Shown: positions 1 to 12,170 of the stretch, piece by piece | How the letters are laid out: each line of letters begins with the position of its first letter | Position numbering within the stretch: the first letter of the stretch is position 1 | Assembly: GCA_032718865.1 (NCBI GenBank) | Contig: JALUTQ010000046.1 | Location: forward strand, 1,860,001-1,924,000 | Origin: Tilletia caries | Taxonomy: Eukaryota > Basidiomycota > Exobasidiomycetes > Tilletiales > Tilletiaceae | Length of the DNA stretch: 64,000 nucleotides | Reading direction: 5' to 3' | Translations under genes and position numbers: made by a program | Notes under the pieces: generated by a model | What the model saw: only the letters and a program-made list of their open reading frames with translations | What the model was told of the DNA's origin: nothing | Databases searched by the model: none

Positions 1-1415
1 CATATCTGGCCGGTAGGAGGCTCACTTCATCAGGCTGCGAAGCGTAGTCAGATCGCTGACGAGCTGTTTGGTCTTGGGCCCGACCCGGTGCCAGACTGGG
101 TCGAGTTGCCGGCGGACCATGATGTCGAAAGATCGGAAGATGGCGTTATCCACAGTAAACTCGTCAACCTCGATCTGCAGAATGGAGAGTCATTAGCATA
201 TCAAAGAGTTTCCCTTTTGACGTTGCAAAGACCTTACCGTTGCGCTGCTTCTCTTGAGCTCGCCAAGAGTGGCCTCGAGGCACTCCATGATCGCGGTCTG
301 AATCTCGAGCATCGATCGATTGAGTGGCTGATGGAGCTCGATAACGTCTGGTCTCCGTTGACCGAGATCTCGTACGACGGACTGGTGAAAGCTGTGACGC
401 ATTCAAATCAGTGCAAACTGTCCTATGTGAATGCAGGTTGAGAGTCATACTGCGGACTCACCGCGGCCATAGGTCAACCTTTCTGATCTGAAGTTGGCGA
501 AGGACGGTCTGTAAGGGACTTAAGCCGAGCGCGAAATGCTCTGCATCGTCTGAGAATGCTTTCAAAAAGCCGTCCTGAAAGGAGCATCGTCATCAGCGGG
601 AGGGTCCCTTGTCAACCGCTCGGAAAGGTGTGAAGAGCTCACCTCATTCTCCTGCCGATAGATGCGCACGATGAAGGCTTCGACCGACGTCGGACTGACT
701 TTCTCGGCGTGGAGGACGACGATGCCTGTGATGAGGTGGGTCGGGATGCGCTTGTTGAGCATGTCGACGACGAGGATGCGAGAGGTGACCGAGAGCAGTC
801 CGCCAGAGAGGTAGAGCTCTTGCCTGTAGCGCATGACATGACATAAACAAAGGGTCAACCCTTGCAGATGCAAGCACAAAGAAGGGAGTCTGCTCGGAAT
901 GGAACGTACCTGGTCTTTGCATTCATCTCGTGACTGACACTCCGCAGTCCCGGCCGCTTGACGCCGAGGGTAGTGAGCTCTTCAGCGAGCGCAGCTTCCT
1001 CCTCTGGCTGCGCATTGACGAGGATGACGAGGTTGTGCGGGCCGTCGTAGATCTTGAGTACGGTGGCTACGATTCTGCGGAGCCCGAGGCCTCGAGCGAG
1101 GATGACGAGGGCATTGTCGGAGGCCTCGATGTCGTCGTTCTCCTTGCCCTTGCCCTTGCCCTTGCCCTTGCCCTTGCTTGCGGTAGCAGCCTTGCTGGTG
1201 GGTAGAGGAGCATTGACAGCGCCTGGGATGAGGGTGCGAATGATGAAGCGGTGGAAGGGCAGCAGGGAGGACTTGGAGAGGAAGTGAGTTGGGAGTGCTG
1301 AGCTTGAGCTCGACCCTGAAGCTGAGGCTGCTGCTGCTGCTGCTGCTTCTGCTTCTGCTGCCGCATAATCAGCAGGCGAAGGTGTTGCGCTGGTCAGTCG
1401 GATGTTGGCTGCCAT
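1..1415 (-). CDS. RAD1: RAD1/XPF (ERCC4) structure-specific endonuclease, N-terminal part, truncated by window edge
   Basis: N-terminal helicase-like half of the XPF/Rad1 nuclease, which with Rad10/ERCC1 cuts bubble and flap DNA in nucleotide excision repair. Exons on the minus strand are about 1415-910, 823-643, 575-462, 391-238 and 174-1, all with GT/AG borders and continuous frame. Conserved XPF blocks appear in order: LLPFHRFIIRTLIPG, an ARGLGLRRI segment, NAQPEEE, YLSGGLLSVTSRILVVDML, RIPTHLITGIVVLHAEKV, AFIVRIYRQENE, GFLKAFSDDAEHF, a RKVDLWPR-FHQ block, and MLEIQTAIMECLEATLGELK. The C-terminal ERCC4 nuclease and HhH domains would lie left of the window. The start is the ATG at 1415; an upstream GTG in the same frame was not used. 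Residues 20-60 hold Ala/Ser runs and a Gly-Lys repeat from a simple repeat near 1141-1175, probably a disordered loop. It is divergent from the FMN-oxidase-like gene starting at 1699. Confidence 0.9.
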
Positions 1416-1698
1416 TGCGCTTCCCACTTTCCCTGCTGGTCCCAGTTCCTCCCCTCGAGCTCCTCATCATGCGCAAGCCCGGCGCTGTCGACTTCAGGAA
1501 GGTCGCGCTCATCCGGATATCGCGGCACCCACAACCTTCCCCGATCGATGATGTCCGTGCTGATGTGCTCAGCGAGCTCGTCGAGGTCGAGGTCGAGGTC
1601 GAGGTCGAGGTCGAGGACGCGGACGAGTGGGACGGATGAGCTCGCGACTTCATTCTGTGGGCAAGCATCTCTCCACTGGCGAGCAAGGCGAACGAATC

Positions 1699-2673
1699 AT
1701 GGCAGGTCCCGGTCCGCACCCGCGCTGGAAACAGCTCATCCAGAACAGCATCAACGCACACATCAAGGACGAGAAGAGCATCCTCTACCACGCACTCGCC
1801 ACCCTCTCCCCAGCATCCGCTTCCTCGTCAACGTCGGCGTCCGTTCCCCACGTACGCTACGTCGTCCACCGCGGCTTCCTCAACGAGAACCGTTCGTCCA
1901 AGACACCAACAGGCACCGCCCCCGCCCAGTCCAGCTTCACCACAGGGACCTCGCTCCTCACAACCTCCGACGTGCGCGCCCCCAAGGTAGCCGAGCTCGA
2001 CAGCTCAGGAGGCTGGGCCGAAGTCGCGTGGTGGCACGACTCCGCCCAGCTCCAGTTCCGCATCTCCGGTCAGATCCACGTCTTGCCTAGACCGGGACAC
2101 CCGCTCGCGGACAAGTTCCCTCGCGAACGACTCGCGCCTGCTCGACAGCCTGGCGATACGGGCAAAGACGCATTCGACTGGGAGGCCGAGCGACTCCGGA
2201 TCTTCCACAAGATGAGCCCTAGCTTGCTTGCCTCTTTCGCTCGACCGGTTCCGGGGTCTGAACATCCCAATGCGGCCAAGTTGGGCGACGAGCAAGGCGG
2301 GCCTGGCGAAGACGATAAGCCGACGAAGGACGATCTGCAGAGTCCGTGGCCGCAAGAGTTGCCTCAACCGCAGAAGCTGGACGGAGGAGAGGCGGACTTG
2401 ACTGATGAGCAGAAGGAGACGCTCGAGGTCTCCAAGAGCCAGTGAGTTTGTGCCTAATTCTGCCCCATCCCCCAACCATCTTCCAACCATCATATTCGCT
2501 GACACTTGGGAGCCCCTTCCATCAGCTTCGCCCTGCTCGTCATCGAGCCTCACCAGATCGACGTCGTAGACCTGGCCCGCGACAAACGCAGTCTCTTCCA
2601 ACGCGTCACCCCATCCTCCTCTGCGAACGGCGGCGCTCAGGAAGAGTGGAAGGAGACCCGTCTCGTCCCTTAA
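1699..2673 (+). CDS. Pyridoxamine 5'-phosphate oxidase-like (Alr4036-type) FMN-binding protein
   Basis: Two exons, 1699-2441 and 2526-2673, give 296 residues. The join is supported by a GTGAGT donor, a CATCAG acceptor and continuous frame into an FALLVIEP strand. The arrangement (PRWKQL near the start, a central GGWAEVAWWH...LQFRISGQIHVLP barrel segment, an FALLVIEPHQIDVVDL strand and a C-terminal WKETRLVP) is typical of the Alr4036-type pyridoxamine-phosphate-oxidase-like family, whose members bind FMN. The C-terminal W-x-x-x-R-L-x-P pattern is the usual end of this family. The true substrate is unknown and flavin binding is inferred. An in-frame ATG at 1636 would add 21 residues; 1699 is preferred because the family domain begins just after it. 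The middle region (about residues 190-240) is acidic and Pro-rich, probably a linker. Confidence 0.8.
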
Positions 2674-2890
2674 CTGTTTATGTATTTGGAGAGACGCAGA
2701 CGCAAAGAAGCATCAATTGAATGAGTGAGGAACTCTTATTTTGGAGAGGCATGAAAGCCCTGTGAAGCAGACGCTCTACACAACCAACAGTGGCGGAAGG
2801 AAAGGAGGCCGAGCCCCACGGCAAGGTCTCCAGGACCCGCGGAGAGGGGGGGGGGGGTGGGACGCCTCCTTCACGCCCATTCCCTCACCC

Positions 2891-3475
2891 TCAACAAGTG
2901 ATAACGATGTTGATCCCCGCGTCCGGACTGGGATCGTACCGCTGCGCCGAGTAATCATCAGGCTTATAAAACGCATTGTTCGGTCCGCAGCCAGCACTGC
3001 CGCACGTCGCACCCGACCCTCCGGGCATCATTGTGAACTGGGCCGTTCCCGTAAAGACGTGGGGCGAGATCAGCGTGCTGTAAACCCAGAGAGGCGGGAG
3101 AGAGAGGGCCGGGCGAGGGTGGGGGTATAAACGTGCGGGGCGTCAGACAAAAAAAAATCATCCAGATTGCCTGATCGCACCGTTCGAGGAACAAGTAAAA
3201 AAAACTCACATATCCCCAGTCGAGTACTTATCCACCAACGAAAACTCAACAGAAATGCACGGCACTCCATTGATATCGCATGCGGTACCCCCAGACGCGA
3301 TCCCACCCTCCACGCTGTGCGGGTACGTGTACGAGCCGGGTCCGAAGTTCCCGATCCCTGGCAACTGCATCACCGCCGACGGGCAGTTCGAGCTGAAGTT
3401 GATGGTGTGCGCCGCGAGCGCGACGCTGGTCGTCGTCGAGAGCATGATCACGAACGGGAGGAAGGCTGGGAGCAT
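2891..3475 (-). CDS. Small secreted cysteine-containing protein (glycopeptide/thaumatin-like group)
   Basis: Two exons, 3475-3210 and 3077-2891, give 150 residues. A signal peptide is clear: a hydrophobic start (MLPAFLPFVIMLSTTTSVALA) followed by AHTINFSSNC. The mature part has six cysteines, in contexts SSNC, GTAC, GVPC, GATC, SAGC and the final ITC, plus a conserved CGPNNAFYKPDDYS block. It is a diverged paralogue of the two near-identical genes at 22270-22814 and 29361-29907; exon 2 has the same length (187 bases) and the intron the same position and phase in all three. The group resembles the basidiomycete secreted glycopeptide family, loosely related to thaumatin-like proteins. Function is unknown; a role at the cell surface or in host or microbe contact is only inference. 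A TATA-like AAGGTATAAG lies about 150 bases upstream of the ATG. Confidence 0.8.
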
Positions 3476-4281
3476 CTTTGCCTTGTTTTTTGTGTGTGTG
3501 TGTGAAGGGAAGGGCGCGTGCCAGATTTGCCTGTGAGTTTGGGGTTTGTGAGGATTCACTATCTGAAGAGGTGAAAGTGAGCGTTCTTCGTCTGCTTGTG
3601 GTATACTTACGCCCCCCCTTCTTATACCTTCACTCACGTCCAAAGGTATAGACGCAGGAACCGCCGGTGCCTGGACAGTGGACCGTTCCTAACCGGAGTT
3701 CCCAGCCCTGACCGCCTGACCAGGCAGATGACCGCGTCCTTCATGAATCGTGTCGAGGGCTAAATGAGGGGGCGCCCAGGGAGGGTCGATGTGGGCTAGG
3801 TTGTTGGTCGCGGCACAACATAGCCTGCGGCATGGGAGCGAGCGAAACGCAGATGCATCCTCGAGGGCCTCGGACCTCGGGGGCGAACTCAGGAACCTAG
3901 GAGAGAAAGCGGAAAACTGCTGGAAGGACAGTTGGTTGCAGAGAACCTGCACACACCAGAAGTAAAAGCTGGCGAGAAGAAAAAGGGAAAGTTCAGCCGG
4001 TGAGCGAGGCTACGTTGGAGAAGGGAATAGGAAGGTCAGGCAAAACATCGAGTTCGAGCAACTAATGACTGATTACGCTGACCCCCCCTTGAGTGTGTGT
4101 GAGAGAGAGAGAGATCGCCGAGCACATGCGTAGAGAACACCGTACGGAACCAACGTGCAGCCGTCGTGAACAGAATACAATGGGGGAAGAAGGAAAGTGA
4201 AGCGAAAATGTCCTTTCTTGACGTTCGGGGCCCCCACCGCTTCGCTTCGCGCGGGCAGAAAGGCGGGTGCCGGGTGGTCCC
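3476..4281. other. Intergenic region, no gene seen
   Basis: This stretch holds the promoter of the small secreted protein gene (TATA-like AAGGTATAAG on the minus strand at 3621-3630) and the 3' flank of PAN2. There is a short GT run near 3491-3503 and a GA run near 4101-4112. No reading frame with family features or splice pattern was seen. Confidence 0.5.
3621..3630 (-). promoter_or_regulatory. TATA-like box of the small secreted protein gene at 2891-3475
   Basis: AAGGTATAAG on the minus strand, about 146 bases before the ATG at 3475. The same AAGGTATA core is found 135-150 bases upstream of the three other small secreted protein genes in the window, which supports it as a genuine core promoter. 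Confidence 0.5.
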
Positions 4282-7200
4282 TCAGCGAAGGATGGCGGGA
4301 TGAAGGGCAGGAGACTGGTAACCGCCAGGAGTCCCGGCCGCGTTGGTATTGTTGCTGCTGGGCGGCTTCCAGTTCTGCGAGCAGGCAAAACACCAGTTAG
4401 CAACCTCTCCCTTGGGGTCTATGCTCGGGCATGAATAAATGTGAGAAGTAGCACTCACCACTCGTCGGCCCTCCTCATACAAGTCCTCCATCACATCATC
4501 CAACCGGCCATCCACCTTGAAGCTCTCATACATCCGATACAGCTGCATCGCAGTCCTCGCATCCTCAATCGAGTCGTGCCCCGCAATCACCGTGCCGTCG
4601 TTGCCCACCGCAATCCCGCTCTGTATGTCCTGCTTGAGCAGGAACCAGCTAAGGAAGCGCAGCGCCAGACGGCGCGGGTGTGTGTTCGAGCGGTAGAGCT
4701 CGACCGTGTCGATGATCTGGGCGGGTGGGACGAAGATGTCTGGGGGTCCAGATCCCCTCCGATGTGTCAGCCGGCGTTCTGAACCAGCAGTCCAGGAAAG
4801 ATGGCTTACTCACTGATGATGCGGAAGTCAGAGCTCAGTCCATGACCGACGAAGATGCATCCGAGATCAACAAGCAGGCGCAACTTCTTGTAGACGACCT
4901 TCAGCGGCACCAACGTATGCCGCGTCGTCTCCGGATCCAAATCTCCATCTGCCCCCATTCCAGACAAAACAAATGAATGAGTTTCTCAACAGAACAGCAC
5001 CTAAATGGCTTCAAAAAGCTCGTAAGGTAACTCACGAAGAATGCCCGAGAATTGCGTGAGGTAGTCGACAACCTTGACCTTGGTATGTATGTGGTCGTCA
5101 ATGAAAGGCACATCAGCATCGAGCCCTTCGCCTCGAAGAACCGAGACGCGGGCAAGCGATCGCTGCACAGGCCGTATGACCGATCGAGTCCCGTCTGAGC
5201 GAACTTCTAGTTCCTCCTGCAGGGGGAACAATCACGAAAGGAAGGGATGTCAGAAGAAAGATCTGAGAAAGTACCCCATCACCGTACGCAGTGGGGAAGG
5301 GTATTGGGACGAACCTGGTTGAGAGCGACGAACTCGGCGTCGATCGAGACTAACGTGCCCGGAGTCGGGAGCTCATCAGGCGACAGCACCCGATGCCGGA
5401 TCAGCGCAGGATCACGATGTCTATCAAACAAAGAGAAAAGAGAAAAAAAAAGCAACTTCATCAGCGACCCACAGCAACCCTACCCAGAAGAGCGAGCGAG
5501 AAAGAACATACCTAGACATCGACATATCCTGGAACAAAATACTAGCATCCAGCTCCGTCAAAAGACTACTCAAGTCATAAGGCAGATCCACCCGTTCGAA
5601 CAGCAGCACCGCAGGCACCTTCCACACGCTCGGGAAACTCAACGCCTCATGCTCGCTGATGTTCCGCACTAGGAAGTCGTTGAAGAGGTACCAGGCGCCC
5701 TTCTTGCCCCGCTTGCGGACTACGGGTGGATCGTCGGCCTCGGCGGGAGCGTCGATTTCGGCTTCTGGTACTGTGAGGAGAAGGCAGGGGTGTGAGGTGC
5801 CAGCATACATCCACACGTTTGGGCAATTTTGAATCCTACAACCGTGGACGTACCTTTGACAATGGCGCAGAGATGGGAAGCTTCCTTCCCGCTCTGAACT
5901 TGAACGATCATAGCCTGAGAAGGGGGTTGATCTGTTGTGTAAATAAAACGCCGCTTCCAAAAGAGACATCAGGCGCATAGGACTCAATCAGCAAGCCCAC
6001 ACTCACCCTGCACGTATACACCGCCGCATCCGGCATCGCCGCCAAATCATCCTCGTTCCAAACCCCGCGGGCACGAACGTCATCATTCACCACAGAAAGC
6101 GCAAGTTTCGGCGGGACGTAACTCAACGTCTTCCCCTTCTTCCCCAAACTCGGACCAGCACCAGCACCAGCACCGGAGCCAGAACCAGAGACGGCCCCCA
6201 TCGCCATCGCCATCGCCGTCGCCGTCGCCGTGCCCGCCGACGCAGATCGACTACTCCGCCAACTATACTTCCCCGCATCCTCCTCCGTCCCCGCAAGCCA
6301 ATACGCATGCTGCTCCGGCGTATGCACCGCCGCGTTGATCGCAAGCGCATGAGGCATCCTCGCCGTCGGCGGCAGGACCCGGCGAGACTTCATCGGCGCT
6401 GCGGACGTGTGGCAGCTCTTGCAGAGCGATTTCGAGAGGGTCTCGCGCACGAGGGAGGACTTGATTATGGATGCTAGGTCGGTCTGGGGGGCTGCTTCGT
6501 TCGAAAGGGCCTGGGGGGGGGGGGTTCGGGGGAAAACAGCCAAGTGTAGAGAAGGGTTGCGAATGAGCGTTGTCCCATGCTGCATCGTCAGCGCCCAGTA
6601 CTCACCTTGCGCGGATACACCAGATCCGTAACCCTCGACGCGCTCCTCCGCTCCGTCACCGCCCCACAAGTCCCACACGTCGTCCTCGTAACCGCATCAA
6701 TCTCAAAGATGTCCGAAACCAAGTTCCGGCTCTGGTTCGCGGGAGCATGTATGCTGCCCCCATGTCGGAGCGCCGAGGCCGTGCCCGCTGCAGTGGCCGC
6801 CTCCTGAGCGGCCGCGGGGGTAGGGACGACGTCGGACCCGGAGATCGTCCGCTTCGGTGCTGCGCCTGATGATGATCCGCCGCCTGGGACCCACAGTCCT
6901 CGCTCGACGGGTGCAGAAGAGTGAGAATGAGAAGAGTCAGCCGTCATCCGATCGTAGTCCTTGCTGAGCTCGTCGACGAGGAACCGATTAAGCCGCTGAA
7001 CCATGTTGGCATATGCGCCCGGGTCGTTGCTCATCCCGCTCAAGATGGCACCCTCCATCACACCCGTGCCCTTCTCGTCCGCCTCGTCAAGCACGCCGCA
7101 CTCCTTCGCTCGCCGATTGGTGGTGAAGGCCCGGAGGAAGTTCGTCGCTTGACAGTTCGCACCGTTCGTGTCTTCTAGCATGCGGAAGAGGAACCCGGCT

Positions 7201-9435
7201 TCGCAGAGCAGACAGCCTTCTTCGGGGCAGGGCTGGAGGATGTGCGCCTTCGATAGTTGTCGGAGCGGCACGAGAGAGAACAGAAGCTGTAGATACGAGT
7301 TCGCGTAACTCTGTGGAATGTGCGTCTCGAGTCCCGAATATGGCGTTGTATCTAAAATTGACAGAGGGTGGCTCAGTATGTACTCAGCAGTCCAAGTCCT
7401 GCGCCCTTACTCACTGTAGAAACTGTGGCGTGGCGTGACGAGGCGCGTGAAAGCTTTGAGGTGTGAACAATGGACCAGGTGCCAGGAATGGAGGGGTAAT
7501 GAAACAAACTCACCCGAAATCAAAGTCTTCGACCCCAAATTTGCTATATTGGATCGTCTTGACACCATAGTACGCAGGCGGTGCACTACCCGGCCCCGAA
7601 CCCGGAGCACCCGGGCTCGTCGGACTGAGCAAGCTCATATCATCCATGAACTCATCCTCATCCGCATCCTCGTCCAACCCGGGATCACCAGAGCCCTTCG
7701 CAAGCCTTCTCGCCAAATCCGCCTTCTCCTTCTCGGACCGGAAGAGCGGCACACCCGTCTTCTTCTTCTGCTCGACCAGGAGAGCGACCGCTTTGGAACC
7801 CGCTGCTCCTCGTTTCCCGATATTTGTTGAGCTGCCCAGAAAGGCGGGCAGTGCGCGACGGGCCCGCTCGAGTCCGTTCGTATCCGGGTTGTCGTCTTGG
7901 GATGATACCGAGACTGCGTTCCGCTTGCCGCGCATGTGTCTGGGAAGGGATGCATAGCCGACAAAGTCGGTTTGGCGCAAGGTGGCTAGAATGGCTGGAT
8001 CTGGCTTGACGGGCGCGTTGAAGAGGGGAGAAGCTGCGCCTGCATAGTGGGACCATTTGTCGAAGGAGGACAGCAGAGGGGAGTCATAGTAGGGTAGACC
8101 CAAAGCGGAAAGCGGTCTGAAGATCGAAAGAAGTCTCCGTCAGAAGGTCGTCGTCAAGCAGAATACCCACAGTCATATGCTCACGTATCTCTCCGCCAAG
8201 CTTCCTTGCCTGGGTTCAGGTTGGCGGGAACGTCGGGACCTTCGGGTTCCATGGTCTCATACATGCAGAAGTGCTTCTCCGGATCTGGAATCGCTGAGCC
8301 AAGTTCATGTTCTTGTTGTGAGATGGTGGTCCATAACCGTATAGAACCGTCAGCTTCGCCAAAGGCCAGGAAGTCTGCGGAAGGCGAGAGAGCCATGGAG
8401 GTCACAAACGAGGCGGTTGAAGTCTGTGAAGCAGAATCGCCTATACATCAGACTTCTGGACTTTACTCGTGGATTGCTGAGACCATGAGCGGAGCTTACC
8501 TGGAAGAAGAGGCCTTCGCCAGGGCTGTTCACGTCGACGACTTGGAATTGACCCTGAGGACCGGTGACGAAAATGGTCGAGTTCTGTTTGGGGTGTATTG
8601 ACAATAGCGCGGGCCCGCCCTGAGCTGCAAAGGCGAGAGGTACCAAAGACCGATTTGTGCGGATGTCGTGGACCTTGACGAAGGCGTCGGGAACGGGATG
8701 GCCGAGTCTGATAGGACGGAATCATTCCAGCCTTTAAGCACAGCCGCGCAGTATGAATGTAGGAGTCAATCGCGTCCCATGTGCTCACCTTACAGTCCAG
8801 CCGACACTGTAGATCATGTTTCCCTCCACGGCCATATCGATCAGCCCTCCTGCATGTGCGGCTAAGCGGTGTTCGACCTTGAGGCTTCTGGGATCGCGTA
8901 ATTGAATGGAGCCATTGGAGGCACCGGCGCAAACGAGACGGGTGGACTTCCGCAGCTTGACGATAGAAGCCTCCGCTGAGGCCGTTCTTGTGATGGTGCT
9001 GGAGTTCTTGTTGATGACGACTACGATGTCGTTCTCGATGGGCGACCCGATGCCGTTGCTCGTCCCACCGGCGACGATCTCTGAGCCGCTTCCGAGTGGA
9101 GTGGCGCACATGCTGGCGAGCTGTAGATGGCGCGCGGTCTTGTCTGTGTGGACGGACCAGTTGGCAACACCCCTGCGCATGGCGGAATGCACGACGCGTT
9201 CTCCGAGGGTGTAGACATTGCGGTCGTCGATGAGGAAGTCCTTGACGGGGCTTGGGTTGTAGGGGGAGCCGGTTGCTGGGAAGGAGGTGTAGCGGACGAG
9301 GCCGGGGGAGTAGTGGGAGACGACCTGTCCTGATGCGGTGCCTGCCCAGAGGAGCTCGGAGTGCGGGTCGAATGCGAGGGCGGTGAGGGAGCTGCTGGCG
9401 AGAGCATGGCCGCACTCGGTCCAGCTGTTGGCCAT
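4282..9435 (-). CDS. PAN2: PAN2, catalytic subunit of the Pan2-Pan3 poly(A) deadenylase
   Basis: About 14 exons on the minus strand, from the ATG at 9435 to the TGA at 4284-4282. Pan2 with Pan3 shortens mRNA poly(A) tails in the cytoplasm. All family domains are visible in order: N-terminal WD40 region ([42 protein letters not shown]), the Pan3-binding linker ending in [17 protein letters not shown], the catalytically inactive ubiquitin-hydrolase-like domain ([38 protein letters not shown]), and the DEDD exonuclease. Exonuclease residues seen are [11 protein letters not shown] (first Asp and Glu), a [13 protein letters not shown] segment (Asp) and [16 protein letters not shown] (His and last Asp). 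The first exon is 9435-8789. An in-frame GTG lies further upstream but no ATG does, so 9435 is chosen. The UCH-like region carries a species-specific Ala/Gly/Ser repeat near 6160-6240. It is divergent from the phosphomutase gene starting at 9654. Confidence 0.93.
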
Positions 9436-9653
9436 CTCTCTCTCTGTGTGCGCTGTGAGTGCGGACCAGACTCGTACTCTGTGGTGTACGCGGGCGAGAA
9501 GCGCGGCGGTGTCGAGATGAGGGTCGCCGATGCCATCGCCAATTCGTTGCGCAACGATGCTCACTCACTCACTCAGATAGAAAGCACGGACGTCCCTCTC
9601 TCGCTCTCTCTCACTGCAGCTCGACGACGACGACGACGAGGACGAGGACGAGG

Positions 9654-12067
9654 ATGGCTCTGCTCTCCACCGCGCGCGCCTGGCTGGCAAAGGACCCAGA
9701 CCCGCACACACGCGCACAGCTCCAGCATGCGCTCCACACCAACGACACACACGCCCTCCAGTCCGCCTTCACCGAGCGCATCAGCTTCGGCACAGCCGGT
9801 CTCCGCGCTGCCATGGGCTTCGGTCCTGCGCGCATGAACGTCAGTCATCCCAGCTTCTCTCTCCTCGCGCCTGCTGAACCTCTCTGCTCTTCTTGACAGC
9901 GTCTCGTCATCATCGAAACCACGGCCGGCCTCGCTGCCCATCTGCTCGCGACCAACCCAGACGCAAAGAAGCAGGGCGTGGTCATCGCATACGACGGAAG
10001 GCACGGCTCCAGAGAATGTTCGTCATTCCCTCTCCGTCTGTGTCCCCATAATAATGTCCCCGCGCTGACCCTCTGCTTCTCCTCCTCTTTGGCCTCGTTC
10101 TCCCCAGACGCAGAGTCGGCCGCAGGTGTCCTGATCGCAGCAGGCATCAAAGCCTACCTCTTTGCGGAGAGAACGCCCACGCCCTTGGGTGCCTTCGCCA
10201 CGCGCACACTCGGAGCAGCCGCTGGGATTGTCGTCACCGCGTCTCACAACCCGCCTCAGGACAATGGCGTACGTATGCCGAAGCTCTGTCATCACTTGGA
10301 GCACACTTTCAACACTCACAAACACACTTCTCCTTCTTCTTTGCCCATACAGTACAAGGTCTATTGGCACGGTGGAGCGTGAGTACTTCTCTGATAACGA
10401 CATCGCACAGCTCGTCTGCCCCCGCTGACACCTGCTTTTCCCCCCCTCAGCCAGATCAACTCGCCCCTCGACTCCCAGATCGCAGCAGCCATCACAAAAG
10501 TAGCAGCCTCCCCCGACCTCCCACCAGCCCACCCCGTCTCGATCGACCAAGCGTCCTCGAACTCTCTCCTCACCCTGCTCGACCGCTCCCTCTTCGAGTC
10601 CTACGCCAAGGAGACTCTCGCGACCTTCCCGCCTCCTGCCGAAGCCGATACTGACAGTACGAACGCTCGCGCTCAGCTCGGAGTCGCGTACACGCCCATG
10701 CACGGCGTCGGGGCCCCTTTCGCCGAGGAGCTCTTCAGGCGGTCTGGCTTCACCAACGTGCATACCGTGAAGGAGCAGCGTGAACCGGACGGCGACTTCC
10801 CCACCGTCAAGTTCCCGAGTGAGTCCCCCCATTATGCTGCCATTTCTCTCGCCTCTTCAGTAAGCTTGACTCACCAACGCGCCCCTCTCTCGGACCAGAC
10901 CCGGAGGAACCAGGAGCGATGGACCTCGTCATCGCCCTCGCAGACTCGACAACTCCGCCGGCAACGATCGCCATCGCGAACGACCCAGACGCAGACCGAC
11001 TCTCCGCATGTGCCCGTCTGTCCGTCTCCAACCAGTCCACCGGCGGCGACACCATGAAGCAGCTCACGGGGGACCAAGTCGGGGCGATCTTGGGCGACGA
11101 GCTCATGCGTCGGTTCACTTCTGCTTCTACTTCTACTGGGGAAAAGAGCGAGGGCGAGGGCGAGGGCGAGGGCGAGGGATGGGTGTTGACCACCATCGTC
11201 TCCTCCCGCCTCCTCGCGCGTCTGGCCAACTCGTACAATGTCCGGATCCGCGAATGTCTCACAGGCTTCAAGTGGCTCGGCACCGTCGCGCGCGCCATCA
11301 ATTCCTCCTCCTCCTCCTCCTCCTCCTCCTCCTCCTCCTCTTCTAGCAACGGTCGCTTCCTCTTCGCATACGAAGAAGCCCTCGGCTACATGGTCCAACC
11401 GAACGTCTGGGACAAAGACGGCCTCTCCGCCCTGATCCTCCTCTCCTCCATCGCGTCCGAGCTGCACGTGAAAGATCGAAGCCTCTGGGACAGGCTGGAG
11501 GAGATCCATCGGAGGGCTGGGTTGAGCGTTACGGTGCAGCGCACAATTCGGTTGGCGGAGGGTACGATGGGGTCGAGTGTTATGACCAAGCTTCGGGCGG
11601 CGATCAAAGAGGAGAAGGGAGGCTTGCCGTTGGATTTTGCGCTGGTGGATGACCTGCTTGACCGACCTCCGGCGAGCGGACGCGCAGAGGACCTCGATCG
11701 GATCGTAAAAGAGGGAATCATCCCGCAGAACGACGTCCTTCGGTTCTACGTCGCTGAGGGAGAAGGCCACGGACAGGCTTCGGACAGGGGAGCCATTGAG
11801 CTGTCCGCGCCCCGGATCATCGTCCGACCCTCGGGAACGGAGCCCAAGGTGAGTACCGAGGAGCTTCCTCTTCTTTGCACACCGCAGATTCCTCTGACAC
11901 TGCATCACATCCATCGTGAATGTTGTTCACAGGTCAAGATCTACTGCGAGGCGTTGGGCTCGGTGCGGGACGCCGAGGGGGAGAGCTACCGGGATGCAGA
12001 GGCGAGGATCAGGAAGGAGCTGGAGAACACTGTCGAGACTTTTTACGGTTGGATCACTGCGTTGTAG
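9654..12067 (+). CDS. Phosphoglucomutase/phosphopentomutase (PGM2-like alpha-D-phosphohexomutase)
   Basis: Seven exons (9654-9839, 9900-10017, 10108-10268, 10353-10378, 10451-10818, 10899-11848, 11933-12067) give 647 residues in unbroken frame. The enzyme moves a phosphate between C1 and C6 of glucose or between C1 and C5 of ribose. Family marks are an N-terminal ISFGTAGLRAAMGFGPARMN, the active-site serine loop VVTASHNPPQDNG, the metal-binding loop NDPDADR, the sugar-binding FAYEEALGY and the phosphate-binding RPSGTEPK. The long N-terminal region before FGTAGLR and the overall layout fit the PGM2/YMR278W group (phosphoribomutase) better than the classical PGM1 group; this is family knowledge, not tested. 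Odd: a 15-serine run encoded by TCC repeats at 11304-11345 and a Gly-Glu repeat at 11153-11178 sit inside catalytic domains. Exon 4 is only 26 bases. Confidence 0.92.
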
Positions 12068-12170
12068 ACTACAAACATGAATTCGAACACCAGGTCCCCT
12101 CTTCCATCTTCCCTCTCCAGTCTTCTCCTCTCAACACGGTTTGAAGAAGTTCCGTCCTTCAGAACAAGCC

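Noticed and set aside
8441..9568. Long open frame (about 375 codons) on the minus strand overlapping PAN2
   Set aside because: It is a shifted frame within PAN2 coding sequence, very rich in Arg, His, Ser and Pro, and shows no family features; the true PAN2 frame is in a neighbouring phase.
10871..11914. Long antisense frame over the phosphomutase gene
   Set aside because: Mirror of a GC-rich coding sequence with Gly/Ala/Ser repeats from the TCC tract; no start context or homology.
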